64,000 nucleotides of DNA from Oegoconia quadripuncta (Eukaryota > Arthropoda > Insecta > Lepidoptera > Autostichidae). The DNA lies in the NCBI GenBank assembly GCA_949316235.1, contig OX438743.1, forward strand, positions 17,419,771 through 17,483,770, given 5' to 3'. Of the stretch, positions 42,925 through 52,895 are shown one piece after another. The notes beneath the pieces are model-generated. The model worked only from the letters and a program-made list of their open reading frames with translations, did no database searches and had not been told where the DNA came from. The position numbers and the translations under genes were made by a program. Numbering within the stretch: position 1 is the stretch's first letter; every line of letters begins with the position of its first letter.

Positions 42925-43150
42925 CAGGGTGAATTTGAATTTGTATAATTCCCATTAACTGGAAAATTAAGGAACCGTAAGCGAATTCGATCGAAACATT
43001 TTCTATTAACTATACTAAGTAAACCATTCTGAAATCACCTTTAGCATGAAAGTCCAACAATTTTCGGCTGAATTCGGCATGGTTCCTAGTGGAAAGGTGT
43101 TCGTAATCAGGAGAGGAGTCACGGAATTATATGAATTAAATTTCACCCTG
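42925..43150. mobile_element. MITE-like element with 28-bp terminal inverted repeats
   Basis: The left end 'cagggtgaatttgaatttgt' and the right end '...atgaattaaatttcaccctg' are inverted repeats of about 28 bp with few mismatches. The element is 226 bp, has no ORF, and splits one SINE-C copy. The CAGGG start is hAT-like, but no clean 8-bp duplication is visible. Confidence 0.65.
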
Positions 43151-43284
43151 CGTTTAATATAATGAAACGATAACTCTGGTACACATGAGAATATTCAACA
43201 TACAAATATATTCCCCTAGTGGAAATAGAATTCGCGGCCTAATAGTATACCATTCAGGGTTACCCACTAAACCAATCGCGGCCA
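43151..43284 (-). mobile_element. SINE-C core and head, right of MITE-like insert
   Basis: 'gataactctggtacacatga' and 'ttcccctagtggaaatagaa' are decayed core and box B complements, ending 'aaaccaatcgcggcc'. Box B is destroyed, so this is an old copy. Confidence 0.6.
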
Positions 43285-43491
43285 TCAATGAATATCATGG
43301 TCTATTTTATGAATTTATATCTACATCGAAATCAATATTCGAAATATGGTTCTTAATTTTTTTTTTACTCTGCTCTGTGTGAGCGCAGTAGTTCACACAT
43401 TTCCCTCGTACAACTCTCGACGTTCAACGATACAACTTCTATTTTGTCCGATGCTGGTTCCCTGTATACGTGTCAAACAAATGAAATAAAT
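43285..43491. other. Unassigned stretch
   Basis: No feature noticed. Confidence 0.4.
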
Positions 43492-43497
43492 GAATCT

Positions 43498-43553
43498 ACA
43501 CGATCCCAGCGGGAGTGACTAACAGCGTTTAGTCACTCCCGCTGGGATCGTGT
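43498..43553. repeat. Perfect 24-bp palindrome with 8-base loop
   Basis: The left arm 43498-43521 begins 'acacgatcccagcgggagtg'; the right arm 43530-43553 is its exact complement; loop 'acagcgtt'. 'gaatct' lies just outside on both sides (43492-43497 and 43555-43560). No other copy was seen in the window. Confidence 0.9.
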
Positions 43554-43560
43554 CGAATCT

Positions 43561-43909
43561 AAAAGATAGGAACATCATGATATATCATGCTTTAAAATAC
43601 ATGCCGTTTATGCGAAAGAAAGAAACTAGGATAAACAAACATAATCATATTACGCGTATTCCGGTGCAGTTGAGAAATGTAACATAAAATCAAGTTGAAC
43701 AGATGGAAACCGTTACATACGTACGCCATTTCGAATTACTCGACACCGAAACACTTTACGTGGAGCACTTTTGATCGAAATATTTCGTAGAATGTTGATG
43801 CTAAATTTAGGGCACAGTTTCGGAAAAGGAAATTAAAGGAAAATTAAACAGGTTTTGCAGCAATTGCAACGATAATAGTAATATTTTATGTCATCATTGA
43901 TACAATATA
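43561..43909. other. Unassigned stretch
   Basis: No feature noticed. Confidence 0.4.
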
Positions 43910-43988
43910 TATTTTGACACACTGGTCATTTTGATATAAGCCTTTTTGATACACTGGGCATTTTGACACACTGGATGTTTTGACATAC
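43910..43988 (+). repeat. Minisatellite, about 18-bp units
   Basis: 'attttgacacactggtc', 'attttgatataagcc', 'tttttgatacactgggc', 'attttgacacactggatg' and 'ttttgacatacg' form four to five imperfect tandem units. Confidence 0.75.
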
Positions 43989-44055
43989 GTATTAGTGTTG
44001 CCGCTCAGTAGTCCACTATCTTTAGACTATCGATAGTTTAAGATAGTTTAAGATA

Positions 44056-44150
44056 ACCGCCTCAGTGGCTCAATGTAAACAACATTGGGTTTACGATTCG
44101 GAGGTCGCGGGTTCGATCCCCAGCGGGGTACATGTTTAAGTACTCGGTTT
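44056..44150 (+). mobile_element. SINE-A head fused to a LINE-J2 3' end
   Basis: Complete tRNA-like head: 'accgcctcagtggctcaatg' (box A), 'cgcgggttcgatccccagcg' (box B), then 'acatgtttaagtactcggtt'. Instead of the SINE-A body it passes straight into LINE-J2 sequence at about 44147. Confidence 0.8.
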
Positions 44151-44420
44151 TTGACTATCTGGATGATAAGAATGCATAGACATGAACCGCTTGGCAATAT
44201 CCAGTATATTTTATTCTTATTTTTCTTTGTCAAATCATAAATTTAAGAATTATTCCAAATTGTATTTGTATTGACTTATTTAAGAAGAGCACCCCTGAGT
44301 TTCTTGCTCGTTTTTCTCTGGGGAGACTGCCTAGTGAATGAGCGATAACTGTGTGTCATGACGATTTCAAATGTTATTCTTGTAACTTACGAAATAAAAC
44401 ATTTTTGATTTTTGATTTTG
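44147..44420 (+). mobile_element. LINE-J2 3' end joined to the SINE-A head
   Basis: 'gactatctggatgataagaa' is the end of the LINE-J2 ORF. 'gagtttcttgctcgtttttc' and 'tctggggagactgcctagtg' follow, then 'acgaaataaaacatttttga' and a TTTGATTTTTGA tail. The junction is within 10 bp and shows no flanking break. Confidence 0.75.
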
Positions 44421-44600
44421 ATGATTGAAATAAAGGTCACTATCGAGTATACAAAGCTATCGATTGTATTTTCGTAATTTTTTGTACGATACTATCGATA
44501 GTATCAATAGTTTATGCATTTTAAATAGCGATTCTATCGATACAATTGCTCTAAATAATTAATTGACCTATCGATAATATGGCATCTCTTAACTGTTTAA

Positions 44601-45827
44601 TAGGAATATAATAGCATCGTGGTTCCTTTAAGATTAAATAAATTATGTACAGCGACAGATGTCAAGCAGATTAAAGAAAAAACAATTCGGCTATCTCTTG
44701 AATGCACCCTCGGATTTAGGAGGAAGTGATTAACGAGATAAAGTCAGCAGCTGAGGTATAAGCCCTTCTCATTACGATCGTCGGGCTACTTATACTACTT
44801 AAAGGACTCCCTGGAGAACAGACGGTCGTTTTGAAAAACTAATCCATCGAAAATCTTGTTGGCATTGAAAAATGAAGAAATCAATTGAACGGAAACAATT
44901 AAAAATTTAAATGTGAATACAACGGTCGTTGAGCATTTAGATATTTGGACTGTCAGGGCGAATCTACACGGGAAGAACATAAGCTTCTTTTCAGTGAGAT
45001 AAAAACAAGCTTTTTTTAAACATATTGATATTGAGTTTTTTTTGGGTTACATCTCAAAGGAAGCCAGCGAAATCTGAACGCACGTTAGCTTAACAAAACT
45101 GAGTTTTCACAAGTGTAAATTTTGTTTATGAAATTTAAGTATGAATTATTGATAATTTTTATCAGCATTGCGATAGCAACATTACAGAAGTGTATAGAGT
45201 ACATTATTATGACAACATCATATATTAAAGTAGACACCCATAAAGTATAGATCGTACACTATGTATACTAACATTCTTTGGCGTGAACAAAGCGAGCCGG
45301 CCTAGATGTGACGTCACTTGTGTGGAAAATAGGGTTCCATACTCAACAAGATCGTAGCAACGTTAAAATCGTGGCAACAATTCAGATTGTATCAATTGAA
45401 CTATCAATTGAACCACTCAGAACAGAGGTCTCTATGACCACTGGCACGAATAATCATTTGTACCACAACGCATCGATTACACCAATCTCATTTGAAACAT
45501 TCAGCTGTAGAATAACCGCTCGAAGGACTCTCTCTACTCAGCTGCTAATTTTGTAGGTTGTCGCCTGGTATAGGGTAATTTGGTTACTCGGAGAGAAAAT
45601 GAAAACACACACGATCTGTTTCTAAGATCCATGTACAACGTTAATCTGATTAGAAGAACCAATTTTGTAGATTCTCAATTGGGCCTGTAGTTTTAACATA
45701 AACAGAAATCTAGTGCAGTTAATTCAAACGATCTTATTCTAAATTTGATGGTGCTCATAATCCTACTTACCAACTTAAAAAGAAGTGAAACTTGAGTTTC
45801 TTTCTAGTTCTTCTCAGGGCAATTAGA
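44601..45827. other. Stretch with no recognised repeat
   Basis: 'cttgagtttctttctagttc' 'ttctcagggcaa' near 45790-45823 resembles the LINE-J2 3' UTR. ORFs (82 codons at 45308, 61 at 44795 minus) have no motif. Confidence 0.35.
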
Positions 45828-46062
45828 AGAAGAAGAAAAATTCTTTATTACACACAAGTAGTAGTAGTTTAAAAAAATAATGTAAAAACTGATTATTTTA
45901 AGTGCATCCTGTGTACCTACAAAATACAGATTGACTTTGGTAATAATAAAAAGATTCATCATAAAATGAGTTAACGAAGCAAAACCTAGAACAAAATTGA
46001 GGTGAAAGGGTAAGGACTCAGCAAAGGTGCTGATTTTCACTCCCCCCCGCAGAGTAGTTGCA
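45828..46062 (-). mobile_element. Retroelement 3' end with (CTT)n tail
   Basis: Left edge 'agaagaagaagaaaaattct' plus 'ttattacaca' is the complement of an AATAAAGAATTTTTCTTCTTC end. The block 'ttttaagtgcatcctgtgta' recurs in inverse orientation at 49828-49885. No coding part is visible. Confidence 0.5.
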
Positions 46063-46327
46063 GCCATCAAAGAATAATTATGGCAGCAAATAAATATTAT
46101 AAAATTAATATTAAACCAAAAAATATTGTAATAACATGACTAATATCAAATAATATTCAATTTGGATATATTAATTTTACAAAAATACGTATGTGTGTTG
46201 GTGTCGGTCGACAGAGATAAAATGTGCGACTGGATTCTATATTATGATTTATAACAGTCAACGCCCTCTCCTAACACCAGAGGGCTAAGCTTCAGTAGAA
46301 ATGACAAAGGCAACAGCTGTTGATGTA
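46063..46327. other. Unassigned stretch
   Basis: No feature noticed. Confidence 0.4.
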
Positions 46328-46671
46328 AAGTATTTTTTTTATGCACAACGGGTTGTTACTTGACCTCAATCACACCTGATGTTAAGTGAAGATGAGGTTG
46401 AAGGTGGAAGCGTACTGACCCGGAAACCCCAAGACATTTGGGGGACTGGCTATCTTATCTCTGACAACCGGAACACAGCAATGCTATTAACATTGCCGCT
46501 TGGCGGCAGATTTAGATAAGATGGTGGTAGCTAGCCAGGCGGACATTTTATATGCCCTGCCGCCAACCAAACCAAGTACTTAAACGTGTACCCCGCTGGG
46601 GAAAGAACCCGCAACCTCCGAATCGTAAACCCAATGTTGTTTACATTGAGCCACGGAGGCGGTTAAGTATT
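46328..46671 (-). mobile_element. SINE-A, full length, with target duplication
   Basis: Tail complement 'tatgcacaacgggttgttac', complete body, head complement 'gagccacggaggcggtt'. 'aagtatt' occurs at both ends (46328-46334 and 46665-46671), a likely target-site duplication. Box B complement 'ggggaaagaacccgcaacct' is mutated (TC lost), so this copy is probably silent. Confidence 0.9.
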
Positions 46672-47533
46672 AAGAATTGTAAAAAATACAAAATCCTTTA
46701 ACAACGCGAAGACAAAATAAGAACCCGAGGCAAAAGAACCTGCTCACACTTGACCTGCATTACTTTTCAGGTCATGCTCGCCTTCAGGCAACAGTTGTTA
46801 AGTCGCCTGCTTATTCATGCCAGTCTAGAGTAAATATTAAAATGGGCGGTTTATTATTCGACTTTCGCCGCGTTTCTTTGAGCATCGTAACTCAATTTAC
46901 CGCAATAATGAAGAAAAAGGCGAAGTGTAGATATGTATTTTGCGAAAAAACAGATTGTGAATAATGTTGAGAAAAACATACGAGTATTAGGATGATTGGA
47001 AAATCGCAATCTTCGTCCAAGGATTTAATCAATGTGTGTTACAATGGCTTAACTTATGGCACTGAAATGCGGTCTGTCATTATGGGTTTCATAAGAATTG
47101 TTATGCTATGTAGAGGCTTTTCCTACGAGATCAAACTAGGAACAAAGAATCCGCAGATGAACCAAAATTACTGACCTAGCCCATAGGATTAGTAAATTGA
47201 AGAGAGTCCACAGGAAACATCCGCAATAAATTCTACAGTGTGCTCATGTGTGTCACTACAAATCAGTGGTATAACATGCACAGCAACGACTGAGAGCTGA
47301 AATGTGCAAGCCTTTATGTTTATTTTGGTCGCATTTTACGACACTCAGGCGATGAGGTGGGTAAGTTAAATGTGTTTATTTACCGAATATTTTGAATAGA
47401 TGGTAATAAGGCTTCGATACAATAAAATCAAGTATGGTTGGCTCCAGAAAAGAATTTTTATCATTGTTTTTCGAAAAGGGGCATTTGTTTCACTGATTAC
47501 AGTGAGTGAAAACGCTTATCCTTTCACCAGATG
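46672..47533. other. Stretch with no recognised repeat
   Basis: ORFs of about 60 codons at 46992 and 47400 have no motif. Some GC-richer parts around 46730-46860. Confidence 0.4.
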
Positions 47534-47927
47534 TATATACCGGATGAGTTTTTTTAGCGAAAGGAAAAAAATAGAGCATATTAGGTAAGTGAAATAGAAG
47601 TTATTGGCATATGTAGTTTTTTTTTTTTTTTTAATGCTCGCTCCGGCCTAATGTTGATATGCGACTGGCGTGATTCTTAGGGTTCCTCTCATGCGAAATT
47701 TAATTGGAAATCCTATTTTCTCCAAGTTTTCTTATAATTTAATGATGTAATTATGTGGAATAGGCTACATATGCGCGTTGATGCGACCGTCAAATGAAAC
47801 AATTAAATCTTTATTCGATGATAGTTTTGAAAAATAAAAATAAAGTCCCCATGCCAATACCTTCTATTTCACTTACCTAATATGGCCCATTTTTTTCCTT
47901 GCGGTTAAAAAACTCATTCGGTATATA
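47534..47927. mobile_element. Element with about 78-bp inverted-repeat ends
   Basis: The left arm 47534-47612 runs from 'tatataccggatgagttttt' to 'gttattggcatatg'. The right arm 47850-47927 complements it from 'catgccaataccttctattt' to 'cattcggtatata' with about 10 mismatches. About 237 bp of unrelated sequence lies between. There is no ORF. It looks like a foldback- or MITE-type DNA transposon; TA at the outer ends is compatible with a mariner-like target. Confidence 0.7.
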
Positions 47928-48485
47928 TAACATTCCTATAGAGAATACATTTTGAGTTTGGAATAAGTTTGAATTACTCGAATTACGTAGTCATAACCAC
48001 GGGTCATAACTATAAATTGAAAATTTACAAAGCCCCCGAGTAAACAAGCAATTATATTATTATCATCTAGATAAACTAAACCAAAGCGTCTTCGAAAGGG
48101 TTTAACGGATTTCCAACAAACGTGGCTAAGAACATATCACCGAGTTTAGTTTAAATATAAAAAAAATAGAAAACCCTTAAAATATTTGATAAAATTACAT
48201 AAAGAGAATGGAAAAGTATTAATTTCATTTTTTTTTTCAAATAAAAATCTTACAATTAAATGAGTGGTAAATAGGTACCACTTGAATACGAAAGTAAATC
48301 TGTTATTATACACTAAACGTCTAAATCGTCTTATTTAAACTTTGTAATTTGGCGGAGAGGTAGGTAGTCTAGGACCCGGTGAAGAAAGGCTATTGTTTAT
48401 CCTGAAAAAGAACGCGATGAAGTAATTCTAAGCTAGAAGAAACCCCAGGCGAAATGTTAGCTTTTTGTGCAAATGTTTGAATAAG
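47928..48485. other. AT-rich stretch, nothing recognised
   Basis: No feature noticed. Confidence 0.4.
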
Positions 48486-48742
48486 ACAATCTGTTTGGTG
48501 TAGTGGATAGAAACACTGACTGCTACAGCAAAAAGGCGTGGGTTCGAATCCCGCTAAGGGTCCTACTTTGTTTGATGAATACATGATATAGTTATAGATG
48601 TGTTCATTTGTTTCAGTTATGCATATTTACAAAAACAAATTACTTAGTATTCAACCATCTGGTATCCAAAATACAAGCTTAGTTGCTTAGTCTGGAACTA
48701 GATGGCACTGTGTGTATGGACAAGGATATTTATTTATTATTA
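48486..48742 (+). mobile_element. SINE-C, full length, moderately diverged
   Basis: 'atctgtttggtgtagtggat', 'gcgtgggttcgaatcccgct' (box B intact), 'ccatctggtatccaaaatac' and 'tagatggcactgtgtgtat' with (TTA)n tail. Confidence 0.8.
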
Positions 48743-49190
48743 TAAATGCTTATACTATAAACGTTATTATATTATTATAAACGTAGACCTTGTTATGAAA
48801 AATTATGCTCTCTCATATTCAAACACTTTATATGCGCAGTCGGAAGCTCTATGCTAACAGTATTACTTAGCCAGACGCGTGACTTTTACCATTTCCATTC
48901 AAGATAATAGCTAAAAGCCTTCACAATCGATTCCATTGTCCACGCAAGGTCAAACCTTTGGTTCCAGTATCTTTTGTTAAATTGAAAGCCACTAAAATGT
49001 ACTTACTCCGACCTAAGTTCCAACCTGTTGCTTGGTCTTATATCGGTAGGTATTAATAAAAGATTGAAGCTAAAATTCTTAGAAAATTATTTAGAAGTAA
49101 ATTATTAGATGTTATATTTTTGTTTTCGAAGCTTATGGCTTTTTTTGTTTTCATTTCCTTCCTGATAAAAAATGAGATTTCCGTAGGATT
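48743..49190. other. Stretch with no recognised feature
   Basis: No repeat match or ORF noticed. Confidence 0.4.
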
Positions 49191-49620
49191 CTAGAGGTTC
49201 TCTATTTTGAATTTAAGCATTAATTTTAGATGCTCCTGCTCTTGAAAATCCCTAGGTTGTAGGATATCCAGAAGGGAGGTCCATACCTTGGCTGTTCGCA
49301 TTATGAATGAATACTTGAACCGCTTAGTGCGAATGTTCGGTATGTTGTCTAGTAGTCCGAAGATAAAATGGCGATAGTGGAATAATATTATGTAATTCCA
49401 ACGCATACTCACGGAAGTGCATCCTGTAAAAGACTGAGAGACAGGCGATCTTGCGACGATGTACGAGGCTCTGCAATTTAGCAGTGATCGAATGGTCGCC
49501 AATGAGTGTTTTGGCATGTCGTTCCAAAGAATCGAGTGCAGCCGGTTGGTACTGGCTGAACCATCCCAAAGGTTACAGCAGTATTCCAGGCATGAGCGGA
49601 CCTGACCCTGTATAGCACCA
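49191..49620 (-). pseudogene. LINE-N ORF2 C-terminal region, frameshifted
   Basis: On the minus strand: 'QVRSCLEYCCNLWDGSA' in one frame, 'ALDSLERHAKTLIGDHS', 'SLVHRRKIACLSVFYRM' and 'LELHNIIPLSPFYLRTTR' in a second, then 'IMRTAKVWTSLLDI' in the third. The order (V)R..(L)EYC..LW, (L)..(L)(E)(R)...LIGD, L.HRR.(I)A.L..FYR, RTTR, RTA..W is the ORF2 C-terminus of insect LINEs. At least two frameshifts, so dead. Confidence 0.7.
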
Positions 49621-50160
49621 CGTTCTTAGGTAACATTAATTTCAAAAAGCAGATTTGCAGATAGTCTAATTCCGTTTGCAGCTTTGCCGAATTGACTTAA
49701 TCAGATTTCTTGCATATCATTTGAAACCCATCTTGATGAGGTGATAGAATTATGAATAGGTTACCCTCCCTATGGCCTCGCCGTAATATTTCATCTTAAA
49801 TCAAAGTCAAAGTAAAAAATGCTTTATTTTGTAGGTACACAGAGAACACTTAAAATAGTCAGATTTTTGCATTTTTTAGCAAGTGCTTTCATTGTTCTGT
49901 AGTGCATTTTCATCTTTCAAGTGATTTTCCCTTTTCAAAGTGGCAAAAATATGCATTAGTGACGAACAGACGGGCAAGATCTATCTCAAAGAGCTATTGT
50001 TTCCAATAGAATAATATTTGACTAGAACATGTACCTATCATCCTTTGAAATAAAACTGAATTCTAGATTGAATCTGGATTCATGAATAAAATATTTTCAA
50101 ATGCAGACCGAAAGACTACCAACTGCAAACGGTTAATTTATCTATTATATTGGAATTTCT
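49621..50160. repeat. Mostly unassigned; 45828-type block at 49828-49885
   Basis: 'attttgtaggtacacagaga' followed by 'acacttaaaatagtcagatt' is the inverse-orientation partner of a block inside 45828-46062. The rest is unrecognised. Confidence 0.35.
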
Positions 50161-50272
50161 TAGGGTTCCGTTAGTCAAACTATGAACCCTTATAGTTTGG
50201 CAATGCCCGTTTGTATGTCGGGTTGTATGTCATAACTGTATAACTCGCAGACTCCAAGTGCTATAAAGCCAT
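50161..50272 (-). mobile_element. Repeat G fragment
   Basis: 'tagggttccgttagtcaaac' with 'cccgtttgtatgtcgg' fits the terminal 'gggttccgt' signature and internal 'gtatgtc' blocks of repeat G. Short and decayed. Confidence 0.4.
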
Positions 50273-50295
50273 ACGACGATTGGACGATACGATTT

Positions 50296-50440
50296 GGACG
50301 TCCGATTGGTGTAGCGGATAGAGACCCTGTCAACGATAACAACGGTTGCGGGTTCGAATCCCGCCCGGGTAAATGTTTGTGTGATGAATACGAACGAGTT
50401 TATGATAAGGAGGTCGCGGGTTCGATCCCCAGCGGGGTAC
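50296..50440 (+). mobile_element. SINE-B head joined to a SINE-A head piece
   Basis: 'gtccgattggtgtagcggat', 'gttgcgggttcgaatcccgc' and 'gtttgtgtgatgaatacgaa' are SINE-B. From 50408 'ggaggtcgcgggttcgatcc' and 'ccagcggggtac' are the box-B part of SINE-A, after which both stop. Two box B motifs lie about 75 bp apart. Confidence 0.7.
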
Positions 50441-52027
50441 TGCGGTTTACTGCGATTTTGACGGTTCGGTTCGGTATCCGATTTGTATGAATTATCATAC
50501 CGATTAAACCATTTTAGACAAAATTCAAGATCACTAATGCTATCTGTTAAATAGTTTGATTAGTTTTTAGAGAAATTATATGGTATATTTTCCGTCAACG
50601 GTATCTCAAACAGAGATAGTCTCAAACTTAATAGACTTCGCTTTTGTAACTTCTAATTTACCTGCTACCATTACGCTTACCGTACATTACGCCTTTAAGC
50701 ACAGACACAACTGGTTTGTCACTTGAACTCCATTGCTGCGTTCAACCACAACGACCGCTGTATTTGTGACGAAGTCCAGGCCGCTGTATGTGGTTTGATG
50801 GTGGGATACCAATTTACTTACACATTAAATTCCGAACTTTGCTGTGTGGTTTCTGGCATGTGTAAATAATATAACCAACCTGTGGTTTTCCGCGGATGTA
50901 AACATCCATAGACACCTTTTAACGGCAGCGATGAGCTCACCACATATCACGTGTGTATGCACCCGGCCACGCAGCAAGTTTTGCGATGGCAAGTTTTTAT
51001 GTATGATATTTTAAAAACACGATTAATTATAAGTAAAACCAGGAATGTTGCAATTACATAATTTCCTTCCACAGTTTTTATGAGATGATTTAGATTATCG
51101 AAATGGAGCTGAACATTTTCGCACGATGATTTTTTATGTTTCTAATGTCGCTTGAAACCAGAGGAATCGTTTGATAGACTTCAAATGGCATTTAACAACT
51201 AAAGCATCCGCGTACCACTGGTGTAATGAATTTAAACTCGGCCGACTAACTTCGAGGGATGAAGAAAGAATTGGTTACGGAAGAAAACGTGCTAGAAAAT
51301 TTCTTAGTGCCCATGTATATTTCGAAATGTAAACTGTAAACAATAAACAATATTTTATTGAACCAAAATAAATTACACAACCTGTTGAAGCTTTGTTGTT
51401 TGTGGTAGTTAAAAACTGTGTTACAATGTCTTCCCCATATATCCGGTGAATAACGTATCGCATCTGGTCGAACTATCGAGTGATCAGAGCGCTGACAGCT
51501 ACGGCCAGCGCATAAGTATACCATTCAACTTGGCTATGCTGCTGGCCTTCTGGGAGCCATGTAGCAGCATAGCAGTTCCAGCATGTGTTCTTCCTATGAC
51601 GTGAACATATATGTTCCAGGTCCTTGTTTCTTTTCATAGTATACTATATGTTAATATTTAAGATCCCATTTATGTAATATTATATATTTTCTATAACACT
51701 CAAAATTGACAAATTAAAGTCCAAATTAAATTCCATATGAATGTACACGAAATTTACGCCGAATTTTGTGGAAATATTCCCGTATTGCCTACGTGACACT
51801 CTGAATGGCCTCACTCGGTTGCGGTACAAAGCGCCAAGGTATTTCTACACACCTGCAAAGCCTGCAAATGGAATGCAGTGCTACATTATTGTAGCTTTAG
51901 AGCGAGCATGGATATGCCAGAAGATACCTGTATTTGAAACAGAATGTTTATCTCTGTGTTACGCTTCTTTATTTACCCGAGTGCCCAAGGAAGGAGGGTA
52001 ATGTTTTTCGAGTGTATGTATGTAGAT
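50441..52027. other. Long stretch with no recognised repeat
   Basis: 'ggcagcgatgagctcaccac' and 'tatcacgtgtgtatgcac' near 50925-50962 resemble part of repeat R1. ORFs at 51246 minus (92 codons) and 51741 plus (86 codons) show no motif. Confidence 0.35.
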
Positions 52028-52174
52028 GCCCGTTCTTCAGAATGTTGCTCAAGCGTAGATCTGTGCTTGAGCATGGTTACAAAGAGATGCCACTATACAA
52101 GTTACATAAAACTGTCCCTATTTAGCTATCCTCAGGCGGAGATCTGAGCTTGAGTAACATTCTGAAATACGGGC
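52028..52174. mobile_element. MITE-like element, 147 bp, inverted-repeat ends
   Basis: The left end 'gcccgttcttcagaatgttg' followed by 'ctcaagc' is the complement of the right end 'gagcttgagtaacattctga' 'aatacgggc' with few mismatches over about 40 bp. There is no ORF. GGGCCC-type ends with 'ctcaag' inside are shared with 62247-62560. Confidence 0.65.
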
Positions 52175-52532
52175 CTTAGAGGTTTTATTACTTTCGGCCA
52201 TTGACCACAACCCATAGACGCCCAAGATTTCATCCAGGGCTTGTAACCGGTTTCGAAAATACCGGTAAATAATGGTTTATATCGGATTGTAGAATAGGTT
52301 TCGTTCGGAACGCCGAATGAGAGCCCTATCTAAAACCTTAATAAATTAAAAACTTTATAAACCTTAATAAACGGGATTAACTCACGCGTCCAGATAGTAC
52401 ACGCGTCGGCGTTGTTTATAATGACAGAGACGGCGTCATCGGTAAGAGCGAAATGAAAACCACTAAAAACCGCTTAATTGATTCATAATCCATTTGGTTT
52501 CACTGCTTAATAAAATCGGTAGAGCCGAACCT
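52175..52532. other. Unassigned stretch
   Basis: No feature noticed. Confidence 0.4.
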
Positions 52533-52895
52533 AAATGAATAAATATTTTACACATACACACAGCACCATGTAGTTGCACACTTATAAACTAGGCTTGTAT
52601 TATTATTATTTTTTTATATGAGAGGGCGGCAAACGAGCATGCGGGTCACCTGATGGAAAGCAATTACCGTAGCCCATGGACACCCGCAACACCAAAAGGG
52701 TCACAGATGCGTTGCCGGCCTTTGAGGAAGGTGTAGGCTCGTTTCTTGAAGGTTCCAGTGTCGATTATGGATACCAGTTAGTTGATAAACTACACAAATA
52801 CAAATAAAAAAACACCCATAACTCGGGAACAACATACCTCGCGTACCTCTGTTTACGCCTCCCGGGATATAAACCCGCAACAGTTGGTTTCGCTT
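52533..52895 (-). mobile_element. Mosaic SINE: SINE-B head with SINE-C tail
   Basis: The left part ('acacagcaccatgtagttgc', 'ggataccagttagttgataa') is a SINE-C tail. The right part ('aacccgcaacagttggtttc', 'gcttg') is the complement of a SINE-B head. 'catacctcgcgtacctctg' matches an extra block found in the SINE-B copy at 61643 and in no other copy. A second repeat is inserted at 52603-52757. Confidence 0.65.
52603..52757 (+). mobile_element. 'gggtcacctgatggaaag' repeat nested in the mosaic SINE
   Basis: 'gggcggcaaacgagcatgcg', 'ggtcacctgatggaaagcaa', 'cccatggacacccgcaac' and 'gatgcgttgccggcctttga' form a block seen very widely in lepidopteran genomes. It is flanked on both sides by the same SINE. 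Class uncertain. Confidence 0.65.

Larger units (their letters stand above)
44026..44600. promoter_or_regulatory. Cluster of TATCGATA-type motifs, split by a retroelement
   Basis: CTATCGATAG or one-mismatch forms occur at about 44026, 44457, 44491, 44532 and 44567. TATCGATA is the core DREF binding element (DRE) of Drosophila. The first site is separated from the rest by the SINE-A/LINE-J2 fusion at 44056-44420. Regulatory use is an inference; the cluster may equally be part of a repeat. Confidence 0.3.
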
